The notes under the pieces: generated by a model
Told to the model about the DNA's origin: nothing
The model's database searches: none
Seen by the model: only the letters and a program-made list of their open reading frames with translations
Part shown: piece after piece, positions 9,198-18,547 of the stretch
Position numbering within the stretch: the stretch's first letter is position 1
Layout of the letters: the number at the start of each line of letters is the position of its first letter
Made by a program: the position numbers and the translations under genes
NCBI GenBank assembly: GCA_902593735.1
Contig: CACJJL010000001.1
Span: 62,001-126,000, forward strand
Origin: an uncultured SAR116 cluster alpha proteobacterium
Lineage (GTDB): Bacteria; Pseudomonadota; Alphaproteobacteria; Puniceispirillales; Marisalimonadaceae
Length of the DNA stretch: 64,000 bases
Direction of reading: 5' to 3'

Positions 9198-10625
9198 ATG
9201 GAAATTACAGACAACATAAATCTTTTAAAAAAATATATTCAACCTCTGGTATTTGATTACACTGAATACCCAACAAAAGCTCATTGGGATGAAAGTCTTC
9301 AATCAATTGACTACAAAGAAGCTTTAAAAGATTGGTTGTCTAACAGCGATGGTTCTAACTCTATGTTTTATGTGCACACACCATTTTGTGAACAATTATG
9401 TTATTTTTGTCTATGTTCAAAGGAAATTACTAAAGACTATCAAAAGGTTAAAGATTATCTTTATAATGTTTTATTCAAAGAAATTGACATGCTTGTAGAT
9501 GTTTTCAAAGAAATTGGAAAAAAGCCCAAATTCAAAGAGATATATTTTGGTGGTGGTTCGCCGACTTATTATAAAAAACCAGAATTTCTAGCCTTAAAAG
9601 ATAAGATGAAAGATCTTATAAATTTTGAAAATATAGAAACATGGACAGTTGAAATAGACCCTAGAAGAGTTGATGTCGACAAACTAAAATTTTACCACTC
9701 AATGGGAGTAAATAGATTATCTTTCGGTATACAAGATTTTAATTTAGGAGTGCAACAAGAAATAAATAGAATACAACCACCACAATTGGTTGAAGAATTA
9801 TTGACTGAAGAGATCAGAAGTTTATTTCCTGCAATTAATTTTGATTTGCTAATTGGTCTTCCGGCTCAAACTGTAGAAACTATAGAAGAAACAATTGATC
9901 ATGTTTCAAGAATTAAACCAACTCAACTTCAAACAATGTATATGCATTATAAGCCTAATACTAGACGATATATGACTAATATGGTTAGAAATCAGGCTTT
10001 ACCAGATTTTTATGATAGAAGAGCAATTTTTCATAGAGCTAGAAATCTTTTAATTAAATCTGGATATAAGCAAGCAGGTTTTGAAAGTTATGCACTTCCT
10101 AACGACGAGTTGTCTGAAGCTATGGAGGAGAAGAAAGCTTATTACAACTCTTTAGGTACCCAAGTTGGAGAAGCCAACAATTTCATAGCAGTAGGGAGTT
10201 CTGCTCACGGATCATTCGGAGATTATTATTTTCAAAACTATTATGAAAGAAACTTATATACTGACGCAATAAAATCAGGTGATTTCCCTATTTATAGAGG
10301 CCTTAAACTAAATAAAGAAGACAAGTTGAGAAGAGACATAATAAAAACTATAAGAACTTATTTTAAAATAAGCTTTAAAGACTACGACAACCAATGCATC
10401 AATAGCTTTGTAGATCATTTTGAAAATGAAATTAATCTTTTAAAACAAGTTGAACAAGATGGCCTTCTGATAATGAATGAAGATGGTTTTGAACTAACTG
10501 AAATTGGATATCATTTGTCACCACACATATGTGAAATTTTTGACACTTATAATGACAGAGATGTTTTTAACAAAAACATTAAAATTGAACCTCTTAATTT
10601 TTCGCAAATGAGTGTAGGTAAATAA
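9198..10625 (+). CDS. HemN-like radical SAM protein (coproporphyrinogen III dehydrogenase family)
   Basis: The 475-residue protein follows the E. coli HemN layout. 'YVHTPFCEQLCYFCLC' gives CxxxCxxCxC (C64, C68, C71, C73), then 'YFGGGSPTYY' (GGGTPT in HemN), 'EIDPRRVD', 'NRLSFGIQDFN', 'NFDLLIGLPAQT' and a HemN-type C-terminal domain ('LRRDIIKTIRTYF', 'LTEIGYHL'). It may be an anaerobic coproporphyrinogen oxidase. However, it is co-transcribed with an oxygenase paralogue and a glycosyltransferase and lies inside the glycan island, so a recruited HemN-like enzyme with another substrate is at least as likely. An AAAGAG site precedes the ATG. Confidence 0.8.
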   Translation: MEITDNINLLKKYIQPLVFDYTEYPTKAHWDESLQSIDYKEALKDWLSNSDGSNSMFYVHTPFCEQLCYFCLCSKEITKDYQKVKDYLYNVLFKEIDMLVDVFKEIGKKPKFKEIYFGGGSPTYYKKPEFLALKDKMKDLINFENIETWTVEIDPRRVDVDKLKFYHSMGVNRLSFGIQDFNLGVQQEINRIQPPQLVEELLTEEIRSLFPAINFDLLIGLPAQTVETIEETIDHVSRIKPTQLQTMYMHYKPNTRRYMTNMVRNQALPDFYDRRAIFHRARNLLIKSGYKQAGFESYALPNDELSEAMEEKKAYYNSLGTQVGEANNFIAVGSSAHGSFGDYYFQNYYERNLYTDAIKSGDFPIYRGLKLNKEDKLRRDIIKTIRTYFKISFKDYDNQCINSFVDHFENEINLLKQVEQDGLLIMNEDGFELTEIGYHLSPHICEIFDTYNDRDVFNKNIKIEPLNFSQMSVGK

Positions 10626-10635
10626 GAGTTAACTA

Positions 10636-11577
10636 ATGTCATTAGAAATAAGAAAAAAATATTTTCAATCCCTGACAGAATCATTTGAGTGTAAAAAAAT
10701 TAACGACTTAATGGTAGAAGTCAAAATTAATGATGAGTTGTTTAAAAATTTGCAATTATACGCTGCGATATATTTGTCAAAATGTATGAAATTAGATGCA
10801 TTAACTACTAACATAGATTTATTAATTGAAAAAATCCTAAATAATGAAGGGTGCATTAAAAATATGACACCTAACGGAATGCTTGTGCCAAAAAGAGAGT
10901 TAAGTTTAGACTTTAATAACTTTTTAAAATCTTACATCAAGATATTAGACAGCTTAAAGATTTTTTCAAAAATTGAAAACTTTCACTTTCCACCTAATAT
11001 CAGGTTGAAGTATGGTGTTGAAGATAAAAGTAATCTAAATAGAGCTCACCCTACAGAAAAAATGCACTCTGACACTTGGACTGGAGCTAACCCAAATTGG
11101 ATTGCTGTTCATTTATATATACTGGGTGATATTGAAAATAATCACCTAAAATATGCTTATCCACCGAGTGATTTTTCAGAGGATTGGCTGAAACCAGTTA
11201 AAAAGGCTGAAGACGGTGATAATTTTGCCAAAAAATTTAAAGAAATTGATTATGAACCAAAAGCTGGTTTTATGATATTGGCAGACGCTACAATTATTCA
11301 TCGATCTTTTCGTAAACCTGGTGCGGGAATAAGAGTTTCACTCGATACTGGTTTTGATGGATTAATACCAGATTTGAAAAGTTTTAAGGATGCTAAGATT
11401 GATAACATGAATGTGTCATCGATAAGAAAGGAAGAAACAGTTGATAAAGATACTTTTTGGAGTATGGGTGACAAAAATTTTTGTTTTTTTCCAGATAATT
11501 TTGAAACACATAATGACACTCTAGGCGGATATAAACATCCTAGTAATCCAAAGATTTTTAAATTAGTAAATGATTGA
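10636..11577 (+). CDS. Putative 2-oxoglutarate/Fe(II)-oxygenase-like protein (paralogue B)
   Basis: This 313-residue protein of unassigned family is paralogous to the product of 6319-7224. Shared elements are 'TPNGMLVPKREL' near residue 78, 'NIRLKYG' near 121, HxD in 'MHSDTW' (H144, D146), and 'IIHRSFR...GIRVSLDT' (H222, R233). The HxD...H...R arrangement matches 2OG/Fe(II) oxygenases. It starts 10 bp after the HemN-like gene and overlaps the next glycosyltransferase region, so it is part of the HemN-like/oxygenase/GT2 operon. Each paralogue therefore sits beside a radical SAM gene. The substrate is unknown. Confidence 0.6.
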   Translation: MSLEIRKKYFQSLTESFECKKINDLMVEVKINDELFKNLQLYAAIYLSKCMKLDALTTNIDLLIEKILNNEGCIKNMTPNGMLVPKRELSLDFNNFLKSYIKILDSLKIFSKIENFHFPPNIRLKYGVEDKSNLNRAHPTEKMHSDTWTGANPNWIAVHLYILGDIENNHLKYAYPPSDFSEDWLKPVKKAEDGDNFAKKFKEIDYEPKAGFMILADATIIHRSFRKPGAGIRVSLDTGFDGLIPDLKSFKDAKIDNMNVSSIRKEETVDKDTFWSMGDKNFCFFPDNFETHNDTLGGYKHPSNPKIFKLVND

Positions 11578-11582
11578 CTTTT

Positions 11583-12521
11583 ATGAAAAAATTGTCATTA
11601 ATTTCAATTCTATATAATGAGCAAGAATGCGTTGAACCCTTTGTTAGAGAAGTTGTTAAAGTTTTAAAATCAATTAAAACGATTGATTATGAAATAATTT
11701 TTATTAACGATTGTTCAACAGACAACTCCCTAATAAATATTGTTAACCAGCACAAAATAAATCCTAAAGTTAAACTTATCAACATGTCGAGAAGATTTGG
11801 ACCTATGGAAAGTATAATGGCAGGTGTTAAAGCAGCTAGTGGTGATGCGCTTATAAATATTGATATAGACCTGCAAGATCCACCAAGATTAATTCCTCAA
11901 ATGGTCAAATATTGGATAGAAGATGAATATGATGTTGTCTATACCACAAGAACAAAAAGAAAAGGAGAAACCATTTTAAAGAAAGTTATTTCTAATATTG
12001 GCTATAGAATACTTAAGTTATTTACATATGTTGAGATTCAAAGAGATTCTGGTGACTTTAGATTAATTTCTAGAAGAGTTATAAATGAATACGTAAAGTT
12101 TGGTGAAAATCTACCTTTTTTTAGATTTGTTATAGATTATATAGGTTTTAGTAGAAAACAAATTTTTTATGAAAGAGAGGCTAGAAAGTATGGTTCTTCT
12201 GGTCATCCATTAGGTTTGGGAGTAATATTTAATTTTTTTGAGATTTCTCTGACGCCATTTTCAGACTTCCCTGTCCGGTTTTCACTTATACTTGGACTTA
12301 TATCTTTTTTAATATCAGCAATTCTTATATTGAGGACTTTATTTTTATTTTTTACTGGAGAAGATAGCATTAGTTCAACTTCATTATTTTTGGGTATCTT
12401 AATATTTGGAAGTTTTCAAAGTTTAATGCTAGGTTTCTTAGGACTTTATATTGGTTCTATTCATAGAGAAGTTAAAAAGAGACCTAGATACATTGTTAAT
12501 AATTATATTGGTTTCGATTAA
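11583..12521 (+). CDS. Polyprenyl-phosphate glycosyltransferase, GT2 (DPM1/ArnC/GtrB-like) with two C-terminal TM helices
   Basis: This 312-residue GT2 enzyme likely transfers a sugar from an NDP donor to undecaprenyl phosphate at the inner leaflet. The GT-A domain has 'ISILYNEQECVEPF', 'IFINDCSTDNS' and 'ALINIDIDLQDPP'. The C-terminus carries two long hydrophobic segments ('FSLILGLISFLISAILIL' and 'LFLGILIFGSFQSLMLGFLGLYIG'), as in GtrB. The ORF track begins at an upstream TTG (11574); I prefer ATG 11583, giving 'MKKLSLISILYNE'. The lipid-linked sugar would be the donor for a GT-C enzyme such as the membrane proteins at 14287 or 36973 (inference). Confidence 0.85.
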   Translation: MKKLSLISILYNEQECVEPFVREVVKVLKSIKTIDYEIIFINDCSTDNSLINIVNQHKINPKVKLINMSRRFGPMESIMAGVKAASGDALINIDIDLQDPPRLIPQMVKYWIEDEYDVVYTTRTKRKGETILKKVISNIGYRILKLFTYVEIQRDSGDFRLISRRVINEYVKFGENLPFFRFVIDYIGFSRKQIFYEREARKYGSSGHPLGLGVIFNFFEISLTPFSDFPVRFSLILGLISFLISAILILRTLFLFFTGEDSISSTSLFLGILIFGSFQSLMLGFLGLYIGSIHREVKKRPRYIVNNYIGFD

Positions 12522-12538
12522 TAAAATATTTAAAAAAA

Positions 12539-13531
12539 CTAAGCACACCAATCAATTTTGTTAAATTTTTTATCACTTTTAGTTGAAATGACTAAATCAT
12601 CTTTGGACAACTCAAATTCAAATGCTTTTGATGTAAATTTTTTATCTTTTTTACTAAGATTTATAATCAAAATGGGTTTAAATAATCTATTATGAACATT
12701 ACAACGAACTCTACACCTATTTTTTAAAAATTTCTCCATAGTGTATTTAATTCCAACATCGTTATTCACATCTAAATCTCCACCTTCGTGAGGGCACACT
12801 CTATGAAAAATATGAAGGAAGTTATCTTTTCTGTATATTTGAAAACCTAAAATATCAATGTCTCCAAATTTGTTCATCTGGTTATTTTTAATTTCGTTTA
12901 GATTAATCTTAATGGATGATTTTTCTGAATTTTCTTTTGTAAAAAAACAACGTTGCTTTTGAATATTTATAGTGCTGTCAAAACTGAAAGTAGAATTATC
13001 TCTATCAAATACAAATCCTTTTTGCCTTAAATCACCTCTTCTATTTAAAAAAGGATGATCATCATTTTTATAGTCTTCAAAACTTTTCTTAAACATTTTT
13101 TTAAAAAATGGTGTGAACATACTGAGGATAATATTACTTTTGCAACCAATGTAGTATGTAATTTTTGACTCACATTGATCATTTTTCAAGTCTGTTTCAG
13201 TGTTTACTTTCATGAAATAAAAACAAAAAAAACTAAAAGTTTCTAAAACAGTGTTTTTTGTATCATCTTTCATTAAGGTAACAATTGGGAAGGTAAATCC
13301 CAAAAATTTAAAGTATCTAATAAAAGATGCAATTTCCCCATAATGTAACCCTTCATTTCCAAACCCATACGCTAAATTAGGATGTAAATGATTAAAATGC
13401 GGAACATCTCTGTGATTAAATAGTGCATCGCAACTTTTATAATTACCTACTATTGAGTAATCGAAAGTTCTAAATTTAAAACCTTTGTCTTTACTTATTT
13501 TCAGAATATCCCTGTATCCTACAGTTTGCAT
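12539..13531 (-). CDS. Putative Rieske oxygenase with reversed domain order
   Basis: This 330-residue protein has a Rieske-like [2Fe-2S] pattern near the C-terminus: CPH (C246, H248) and CNVH (C277, H280), with a longer-than-usual gap of about 28 residues. Near the N-terminus, 'NHRDVPHFNHLHP' (39-51) gives D42-x2-H45-x4-H50. This matches the mononuclear iron ligand pattern of Rieske oxygenases (compare VanA-type NxxDxxHxxxxH). In known enzymes the Rieske domain precedes the catalytic SRPBCC domain; here the order is reversed. 'NRRGDLRQKGF' (about 163-173) may be the C-terminal helix region of the catalytic domain. It is convergent with the GT2 gene. The function is unknown and the domain reading is mine. 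Confidence 0.55.
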   Translation of the reverse strand: MQTVGYRDILKISKDKGFKFRTFDYSIVGNYKSCDALFNHRDVPHFNHLHPNLAYGFGNEGLHYGEIASFIRYFKFLGFTFPIVTLMKDDTKNTVLETFSFFCFYFMKVNTETDLKNDQCESKITYYIGCKSNIILSMFTPFFKKMFKKSFEDYKNDDHPFLNRRGDLRQKGFVFDRDNSTFSFDSTINIQKQRCFFTKENSEKSSIKINLNEIKNNQMNKFGDIDILGFQIYRKDNFLHIFHRVCPHEGGDLDVNNDVGIKYTMEKFLKNRCRVRCNVHNRLFKPILIINLSKKDKKFTSKAFEFELSKDDLVISTKSDKKFNKIDWCA

Positions 13532-13654
13532 TATATACCTATTATTTATTTGGAAATTATGATAATTCTTATATCATAATTATTTAATTTTCAAGAAATG
13601 TTTACTTTGCAACTAAAATTATTTATTGCACTAAAATTAATGTAAAGATTATTT

Positions 13655-14266
13655 ATGGAATTATTTAGTAATGAAATATTTTTATTTTTAAAAGAATTTT
13701 CCCAAGGCAATATATATTTAATAATAATATTTATAATCATATTACAAATATTTTCTGCAATATTTTTTATGCCGTGTAGTTACATTCCAATTTTGAGTGG
13801 TGGGTTGCTAGGATTTGAAATTGGTGGTGTGATTGCTTTAATTGCTCAATGTTGTGGAAGCAACATTACCTTTTACTTAGGAAATTATTTCAACAAAAAT
13901 TCATTCTTATATAAATTCAAAACATTTAACAAAATACAAAAAAATATGAATAAAAATTTTTTGAAACTAACATCAAGTTGGAAAAACATTTTTATTTTTT
14001 ACTTTAATCCTCTTCTTCCAGGATCAAGTATGGGTTATTTTTTTGGCTTAAGTAGAGCAAAAAGATTTAGTTTTTTCTATAAAGCTTTACTAAGTTCATT
14101 TCCAGGCTGTTTTATTCCTGCTGGTTTCGGGGCTGGCATAATTGATCAACTTGCATACGGACAAACTTCATTTTTGCTTAAAATGATTATATGCTCTTTT
14201 ATTTTTTTAATAATAATTATTTCTCTTTACAAGAGATTTAAGAATTCAAGTTATATATCTGATTGA
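13655..14266 (+). CDS. TVP38/TMEM64-DedA superfamily (VTT domain) membrane protein
   Basis: The 203-residue inner-membrane protein has five to six hydrophobic segments. The VTT signature region is 'LSGGLLGFEIGGVIALIAQ' plus 'GSNITFYLGNYF', and 'FNPLLPGSSMGYFFGLSR' is the re-entrant second half. DedA/VTT proteins are implicated in lipid flipping, including undecaprenyl-phosphate recycling, which would fit a polysaccharide island. It is divergent from the Rieske-like gene and convergent with the polytopic GT-C-like gene. The substrate is not readable from sequence. Confidence 0.75.
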   Translation: MELFSNEIFLFLKEFSQGNIYLIIIFIIILQIFSAIFFMPCSYIPILSGGLLGFEIGGVIALIAQCCGSNITFYLGNYFNKNSFLYKFKTFNKIQKNMNKNFLKLTSSWKNIFIFYFNPLLPGSSMGYFFGLSRAKRFSFFYKALLSSFPGCFIPAGFGAGIIDQLAYGQTSFLLKMIICSFIFLIIIISLYKRFKNSSYISD

Positions 14267-14286
14267 TTTTTAATAATTAATTTTGT

Positions 14287-16080
14287 TTAAAACAACTGAT
14301 AAACATCATTGTCGTAAAAAGTATAAACCTTATTCAATTTTATGTTCCAATCTTGAGGTGTTACTATGTATTTAATTTTCAATTTTCTTAGCTTGTTTAT
14401 TAATTCCTCTGAAACACTGTATTCCCAGTATTTTTTAAATAAATCACTATTGAATTGGATTAGGGTATCATTTTTTTTGGATAACTTAGGATTTAAAAGA
14501 TTAATACCATAGGTAATCTTAAACAAATCTATAAATTCAACCATTTTATTTTGATTGTAAAAAATTCCATCTTGGATAGAAGGCATCATAAATGGAACAA
14601 TTTCGCATGACCTAAGTAAATAATTGTATTGAATAAAATTTGATACTAACACACCTCTGCCGGGCAATATCTTTGGACAATTATTTTCTTTTATTAAAAG
14701 AGCATTAGCTTTAAATTTAGAGTTAGAAAAATAAGAAATAGAAGAGAATTTCTTTTCATAAAAGAACACTAATAATGCTAGAACAGATGACAAGAAAATT
14801 ATTTTTTTGTCTTTGCCTTTGATATTAACTATAGCTTTAAAACTAAATAAAATTAGTAAAACTACTAAAAATGATAAATTATATAAATTCAATTTAGTAA
14901 ATATTAATAATTGATTAAGTGAAATATTATTTATCATAAAAGAGTAAAAAAATGGCCAAAGAAAAAAAAATGACGAGAAAACAAATAAAGGTAAAAACTT
15001 TTTATGAAAAAATAAAACAACTATAAATTTAAAAAAAAATAATTTTACAACAAAATTTGAAAAAATTAAAAACCTTCCTGGTATATATTGATCTATAAAT
15101 AAAAAATTAAAAAATAACAAAATTTGACTAATTATAGCAATAAGGAATGGTAGCATAAAAGTTACAAATAATAGGCTATAATTATCATTAAAATAGTTAT
15201 AATGTTGATACTTTAATAAAAAAATTAGGTAAATCGCAAACAAAATTGATGGAATATAAAAACTTAAATCAAATGATTGGTTTCTGTGAGAAAGTTCCCA
15301 AATTTTGTGAAGTGTAATTGAAAGATCAACGTTTTGGATACTATCGTCGTATGAAATTAAAGTGGACGTTTTAATAACATTTTGTGTATAACTGAAGGAT
15401 ACGATAAAAAAAGTAAATAAAAATAAAATTATAATTAGATAAATAATATTTTTTTTTTCAATTTTGAAAATATCTATTTTTTTTAGCAATAAGAAAAACC
15501 CTAGAATTAATAAATTAAAAATACCCAAAATTGGGTGAACAATGATATTTAACAGACTGATAAATATGCTTTTTGTATACTTTTGGTTTAAAAATATAGA
15601 AATTGAGCCAATAAAAATAGCACTTGAAAAAGTTGATAAGTGAGGATTGTATGTTATAGGATATTCATATGAAGGATTTATAAAGGTAAATAAATTTATT
15701 TGTGTAATAAACCACACAAAGATTAAAATTAAAAATGCATTATCTGTAACATACTTTTTAATTATGTTTGCACAAGAAAACCAAAAGATTATGTTTGTAA
15801 AAAAAAACAAACTTATTGAAAGGAAATAATGGCTTACTCCAAGTTTTAAAAAGATTAAACCTAAGTAGTGAATAATACTCTTACCAGTTGCTACATCAAC
15901 AAAAAAAACTGTACTTTGATTAAACAATGAATTTAAAAGAATAGACTCATCTACTGCGTAGTGATTTTTTGCACAAAATAAAGTTATAAAAATACAATAT
16001 AAAAATGATATGTTTTTGAAGGAATGATCAAAATTAACTTCAAACTGATTATAAATTATTTTTTTTATTGTTTTGTACAA
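14287..16080 (-). CDS. Polytopic membrane protein, GT-C glycosyltransferase-like
   Basis: The 597-residue protein has about ten to twelve hydrophobic helices and a soluble, presumably periplasmic, C-terminal domain of about 150 residues. The first extracytoplasmic loop carries 'YAVDESILLNSL', an acidic pair where GT-C enzymes (GT39-type) keep their catalytic Asp/Glu. I do not recognise a named family. It starts at TTG (16080), with no nearby in-frame ATG, and overlaps the end of gmhA by 16 bp, so it is coupled to heptose synthesis. A polymerase or a lipid-linked sugar transferase is possible. It is strongly A/T-biased, with many Phe, Ile, Lys and Asn codons. Confidence 0.6.
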   Translation of the reverse strand: MYKTIKKIIYNQFEVNFDHSFKNISFLYCIFITLFCAKNHYAVDESILLNSLFNQSTVFFVDVATGKSIIHYLGLIFLKLGVSHYFLSISLFFFTNIIFWFSCANIIKKYVTDNAFLILIFVWFITQINLFTFINPSYEYPITYNPHLSTFSSAIFIGSISIFLNQKYTKSIFISLLNIIVHPILGIFNLLILGFFLLLKKIDIFKIEKKNIIYLIIILFLFTFFIVSFSYTQNVIKTSTLISYDDSIQNVDLSITLHKIWELSHRNQSFDLSFYIPSILFAIYLIFLLKYQHYNYFNDNYSLLFVTFMLPFLIAIISQILLFFNFLFIDQYIPGRFLIFSNFVVKLFFFKFIVVLFFHKKFLPLFVFSSFFFLWPFFYSFMINNISLNQLLIFTKLNLYNLSFLVVLLILFSFKAIVNIKGKDKKIIFLSSVLALLVFFYEKKFSSISYFSNSKFKANALLIKENNCPKILPGRGVLVSNFIQYNYLLRSCEIVPFMMPSIQDGIFYNQNKMVEFIDLFKITYGINLLNPKLSKKNDTLIQFNSDLFKKYWEYSVSEELINKLRKLKIKYIVTPQDWNIKLNKVYTFYDNDVYQLF

Positions 16081-16664
16081 TTTAAATCTAATTCTTTTTC
16101 AACTTCTGCTATAATTATATGTGCAAAGCAAATATAAGTTTCTTGAATAATTTGGGTGTTTTTTGATTGTACTACAAATGGAATATCACTGTTATCAATT
16201 AAGTTTTTACCTGACAATCCTGTAAATGAGATTCTAGATAAACCTAACTTTTGTCCAAGTTTCATACCATTATTTACATTTTTAGAATTACCGCTAGTTG
16301 ATATGCCTAGAAGAACATCTCCTTTTTTTGCAAGACCAGCAATCTGTCTTGTAAAAATATTGTCAAAGTGAAAGTCGTTAGCATGGGCCGTTATAAATGC
16401 GATATCAGTTGCTAAGGAAATAGCACTAAGTGGGCCTCTATCGTGGTTTTTTTTTTCTAATACGCTCATAAATTCGGCAGAAATATGTTGACTGTCTGCA
16501 GCAGAACCACCATTACCAAAAATTAGAATTTTGTTACCTCTTTTCAATGTAGTTGATAATTCACTTACAATTGATTTGCAAATTTTTTCCATCTTGTTTA
16601 AAGTTTTCATCTTGACTTCTGATGATTCCCGTATATGTGCTTCAAAATTTGTATAACTTTTCAT
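16065..16664 (-). CDS. gmhA: Sedoheptulose-7-phosphate isomerase
   Basis: This 199-residue SIS-domain enzyme makes D-glycero-D-manno-heptose 7-phosphate, the first step to nucleotide-activated heptose. The signature 'FGNGGSAADSQHISAEF' lies near residue 50, with 'ISTSGNSKNV' near 124 and the C-terminal 'CFAHIIIAEVE' helix. Length fits the family (about 190). It sits 180 bp downstream of gmhB on the same strand and overlaps the downstream membrane-protein gene. With HddA, GmhB and HddC it forms a full heptose-activation set in this island. Confidence 0.9.
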   Translation of the reverse strand: MKSYTNFEAHIRESSEVKMKTLNKMEKICKSIVSELSTTLKRGNKILIFGNGGSAADSQHISAEFMSVLEKKNHDRGPLSAISLATDIAFITAHANDFHFDNIFTRQIAGLAKKGDVLLGISTSGNSKNVNNGMKLGQKLGLSRISFTGLSGKNLIDNSDIPFVVQSKNTQIIQETYICFAHIIIAEVEKELDLNCTKQ

Positions 16665-16844
16665 TTATGGACCTTCTTGAATTAACTAAAAATTATCATA
16701 TAATCATACAATATTAATACACATATTAAAATATCAATACTAAAGATATGATTGTTTACTAAAACATATAATTTATTAAATTTTAAATCATAAGAGTTAG
16801 TCTTAAAGTCACCTACAACTTGATTCATGTAAATTTACAAGATA

Positions 16845-17339
16845 TTATAATTTAGACTTCAAAGTTTCATAGAATTTTCCTTCTTCTATTAAAATTGACC
16901 CGCATCCTGCATTTTCACCAGTTTTAAGATCTACATTAGTATTTCCAACCATATAACTTTTTTTGATATCTATATTGTATTTATAGCATAAATCTAAAAT
17001 CATTTTAGGGGATGGTTTTCGACAATTACAACGGCGCATTTTTTTGTCTAATGCATTAGGGTGATGAATACAATACCTAATTTCAACTATTTCTATATCA
17101 TTTTTATACAATTCAGTCGTAAGTTTTTTATTAAATGAAACCATATCTTCTAACGTAAATTTTTTTAAACTAATACCTCCTTGATTAGAAACAACAAAGA
17201 GTTTAAATCCTTTATCCAAAGCAAATCTTAACCCTTCAATTACACCTTTTAGTAATTCAAAATCTTGTATTTTATGAACATACCCATTATCTCTAACTAA
17301 GGTACCATCTCTATCTAAAAATAAAGCTGAAATAGACAC
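16845..17339 (-). CDS. gmhB: D-glycero-D-manno-heptose-1,7-bisphosphate 7-phosphatase
   Basis: This 164-residue HAD-IIIA phosphatase has 'LFLDRDGTL' (nucleophile D9, acid D11), 'VSNQGGI', and a zinc-binding loop 'CIHHPN...CNCRKP' characteristic of GmhB, followed by 'MVGNTNVDL'. It removes the C7 phosphate of heptose-1,7-bisphosphate. The start is GTG (17339), chosen because AGGGAG lies 8 bases upstream. It begins 14 bp after the GDP-fucose-synthase-like gene and is presumably co-transcribed with it. Confidence 0.9.
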   Translation of the reverse strand: MSISALFLDRDGTLVRDNGYVHKIQDFELLKGVIEGLRFALDKGFKLFVVSNQGGISLKKFTLEDMVSFNKKLTTELYKNDIEIVEIRYCIHHPNALDKKMRRCNCRKPSPKMILDLCYKYNIDIKKSYMVGNTNVDLKTGENAGCGSILIEEGKFYETLKSKL

Positions 17340-17353
17340 TTTTTCAACTCCCT

Positions 17354-18316
17354 TTATAAATTATTTAAGAAGTAATCATAAGTCTTACAGAGACCTTCTC
17401 TCAATTTTGTTTTGTAACTCCAACCCATAGAATAAAGCTTTGAAACATCTAATATTTTTCTCATTGCACCGTCTGGACTTAAGTTATCAAATTCTATTTT
17501 ACCATTGTAATTAACAATTTCGGCAATTAAACATGCCAAATCAAATATAGAAATTTCTTCGCCACTTCCGACATTTAGATGTGGTACATTATTAATAATC
17601 TTTTCATATTTATTTTTTTCAGAATTCATTACAAAAATTGCAGCATCTGCAAAATCTTCAATAAATAAAAACTCTCTTTTTGGTTTACCAGTACCCCATA
17701 AAACTATTTTCTCTGACTCATTTATTTTTGCCTCATGCATACGACAAATTAAACTAGAAATTACATGAGATTCTTCAATATTATATTTATCTCCAGGTCC
17801 ATATAAATTTGTAGGAACAACAGCTCTGTAGTCAAGATTATGAGATTTTTCATATTGCTTGTTATAACTATTACAAAGTTTTAATCCTGCAATTTTTGAA
17901 ATAGCATAAGGTTCACTAGTTAACTCAAGTGGTCCTGTTAAAAGTTCTTCTTCAATAGTAGGGAAGCTTGTTATTTTTGGATATACACAGCTAGAACCAA
18001 TAAAAAGTATTTTTCTAACATTGTTTAAAAAACAAGAATTTATAATGTTAGTTTGAGAGACTAGATTATTGTAAATAAACTCTGCAGGATATTTACTATT
18101 GGCTAATATTCCACCAGATTTACCACCAGTTATATATACTTGATCAATAGTGTGTTTTTGAAAGAAAAATTCTACATCTGACTGAGAGGTTAAATCTAAA
18201 TTTTCATTAATAAATATTTTAATATTTTCACCAGATTTTTTAAGTCTATTGATGATAGCTTTACCTATCATATTTTCGTGGTAAGTAACAAATATGTTAA
18301 TAATTTTTTTAGACAA
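17354..18316 (-). CDS. GDP-L-fucose synthase-like epimerase/reductase with degenerate NADP-binding loop
   Basis: The 320-residue protein aligns along its length with E. coli Fcl. It has 'SSCVYPK' (catalytic Ser/Cys), 'YAISKIAGLKLC' (YxxxK), 'PTNLYGPGD', 'SHVISSL' (catalytic His) and 'WGTGKPKREFL'. Fcl normally converts GDP-4-keto-6-deoxymannose to GDP-L-fucose. The N-terminal NADP loop, GHRGMVG in E. coli, reads YHENMIG here, losing two of three glycines and the Arg. Cofactor binding may be altered, or the substrate may be a GDP-heptose derivative. The start is TTG with AAAGGTG upstream. No GDP-mannose 4,6-dehydratase is visible in the window. Confidence 0.8.
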   Translation of the reverse strand: MSKKIINIFVTYHENMIGKAIINRLKKSGENIKIFINENLDLTSQSDVEFFFQKHTIDQVYITGGKSGGILANSKYPAEFIYNNLVSQTNIINSCFLNNVRKILFIGSSCVYPKITSFPTIEEELLTGPLELTSEPYAISKIAGLKLCNSYNKQYEKSHNLDYRAVVPTNLYGPGDKYNIEESHVISSLICRMHEAKINESEKIVLWGTGKPKREFLFIEDFADAAIFVMNSEKNKYEKIINNVPHLNVGSGEEISIFDLACLIAEIVNYNGKIEFDNLSPDGAMRKILDVSKLYSMGWSYKTKLREGLCKTYDYFLNNL

Positions 18317-18473
18317 ATTTCACCTTTACATTGTTTTATTAGCAACTAGACAATGAAATAATGCCTAACATATCATAAAAACTAGCATCTAATTAGATAT
18401 AAATCATAGTATTTTTAAATATATAAGTTTTGAATTTATTTTTAAATTTAGTTTTGTTTTAAAATATTTAGTA

Positions 18474-18536
18474 GGATAAATTACACTATTAATTTCTTTT
18501 AAAAAAGAAAAATAGAATGTAATTTATTCATTATCC
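18474..18536. promoter_or_regulatory. Nested inverted repeat in the leader of the 18.5-26.7 kb operon
   Basis: Two palindromes are nested. The inner one is TTTCTTTT-AA-AAAAGAAA (18493-18510, perfect 8-bp arms). The outer one is GGATAA+ATTACA (18474-18485) against TGTAAT...TTATCC (18518-18536), with a 7-nt bulge in the right arm. The structure ends 11 bases before the GTG of the first gene, so an RNA form could influence translation initiation. It could equally be a protein-binding site. It has no match to JUMPstart/ops that I can see. Confidence 0.4.
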
Positions 18537-18547
18537 AATAAGTTAGT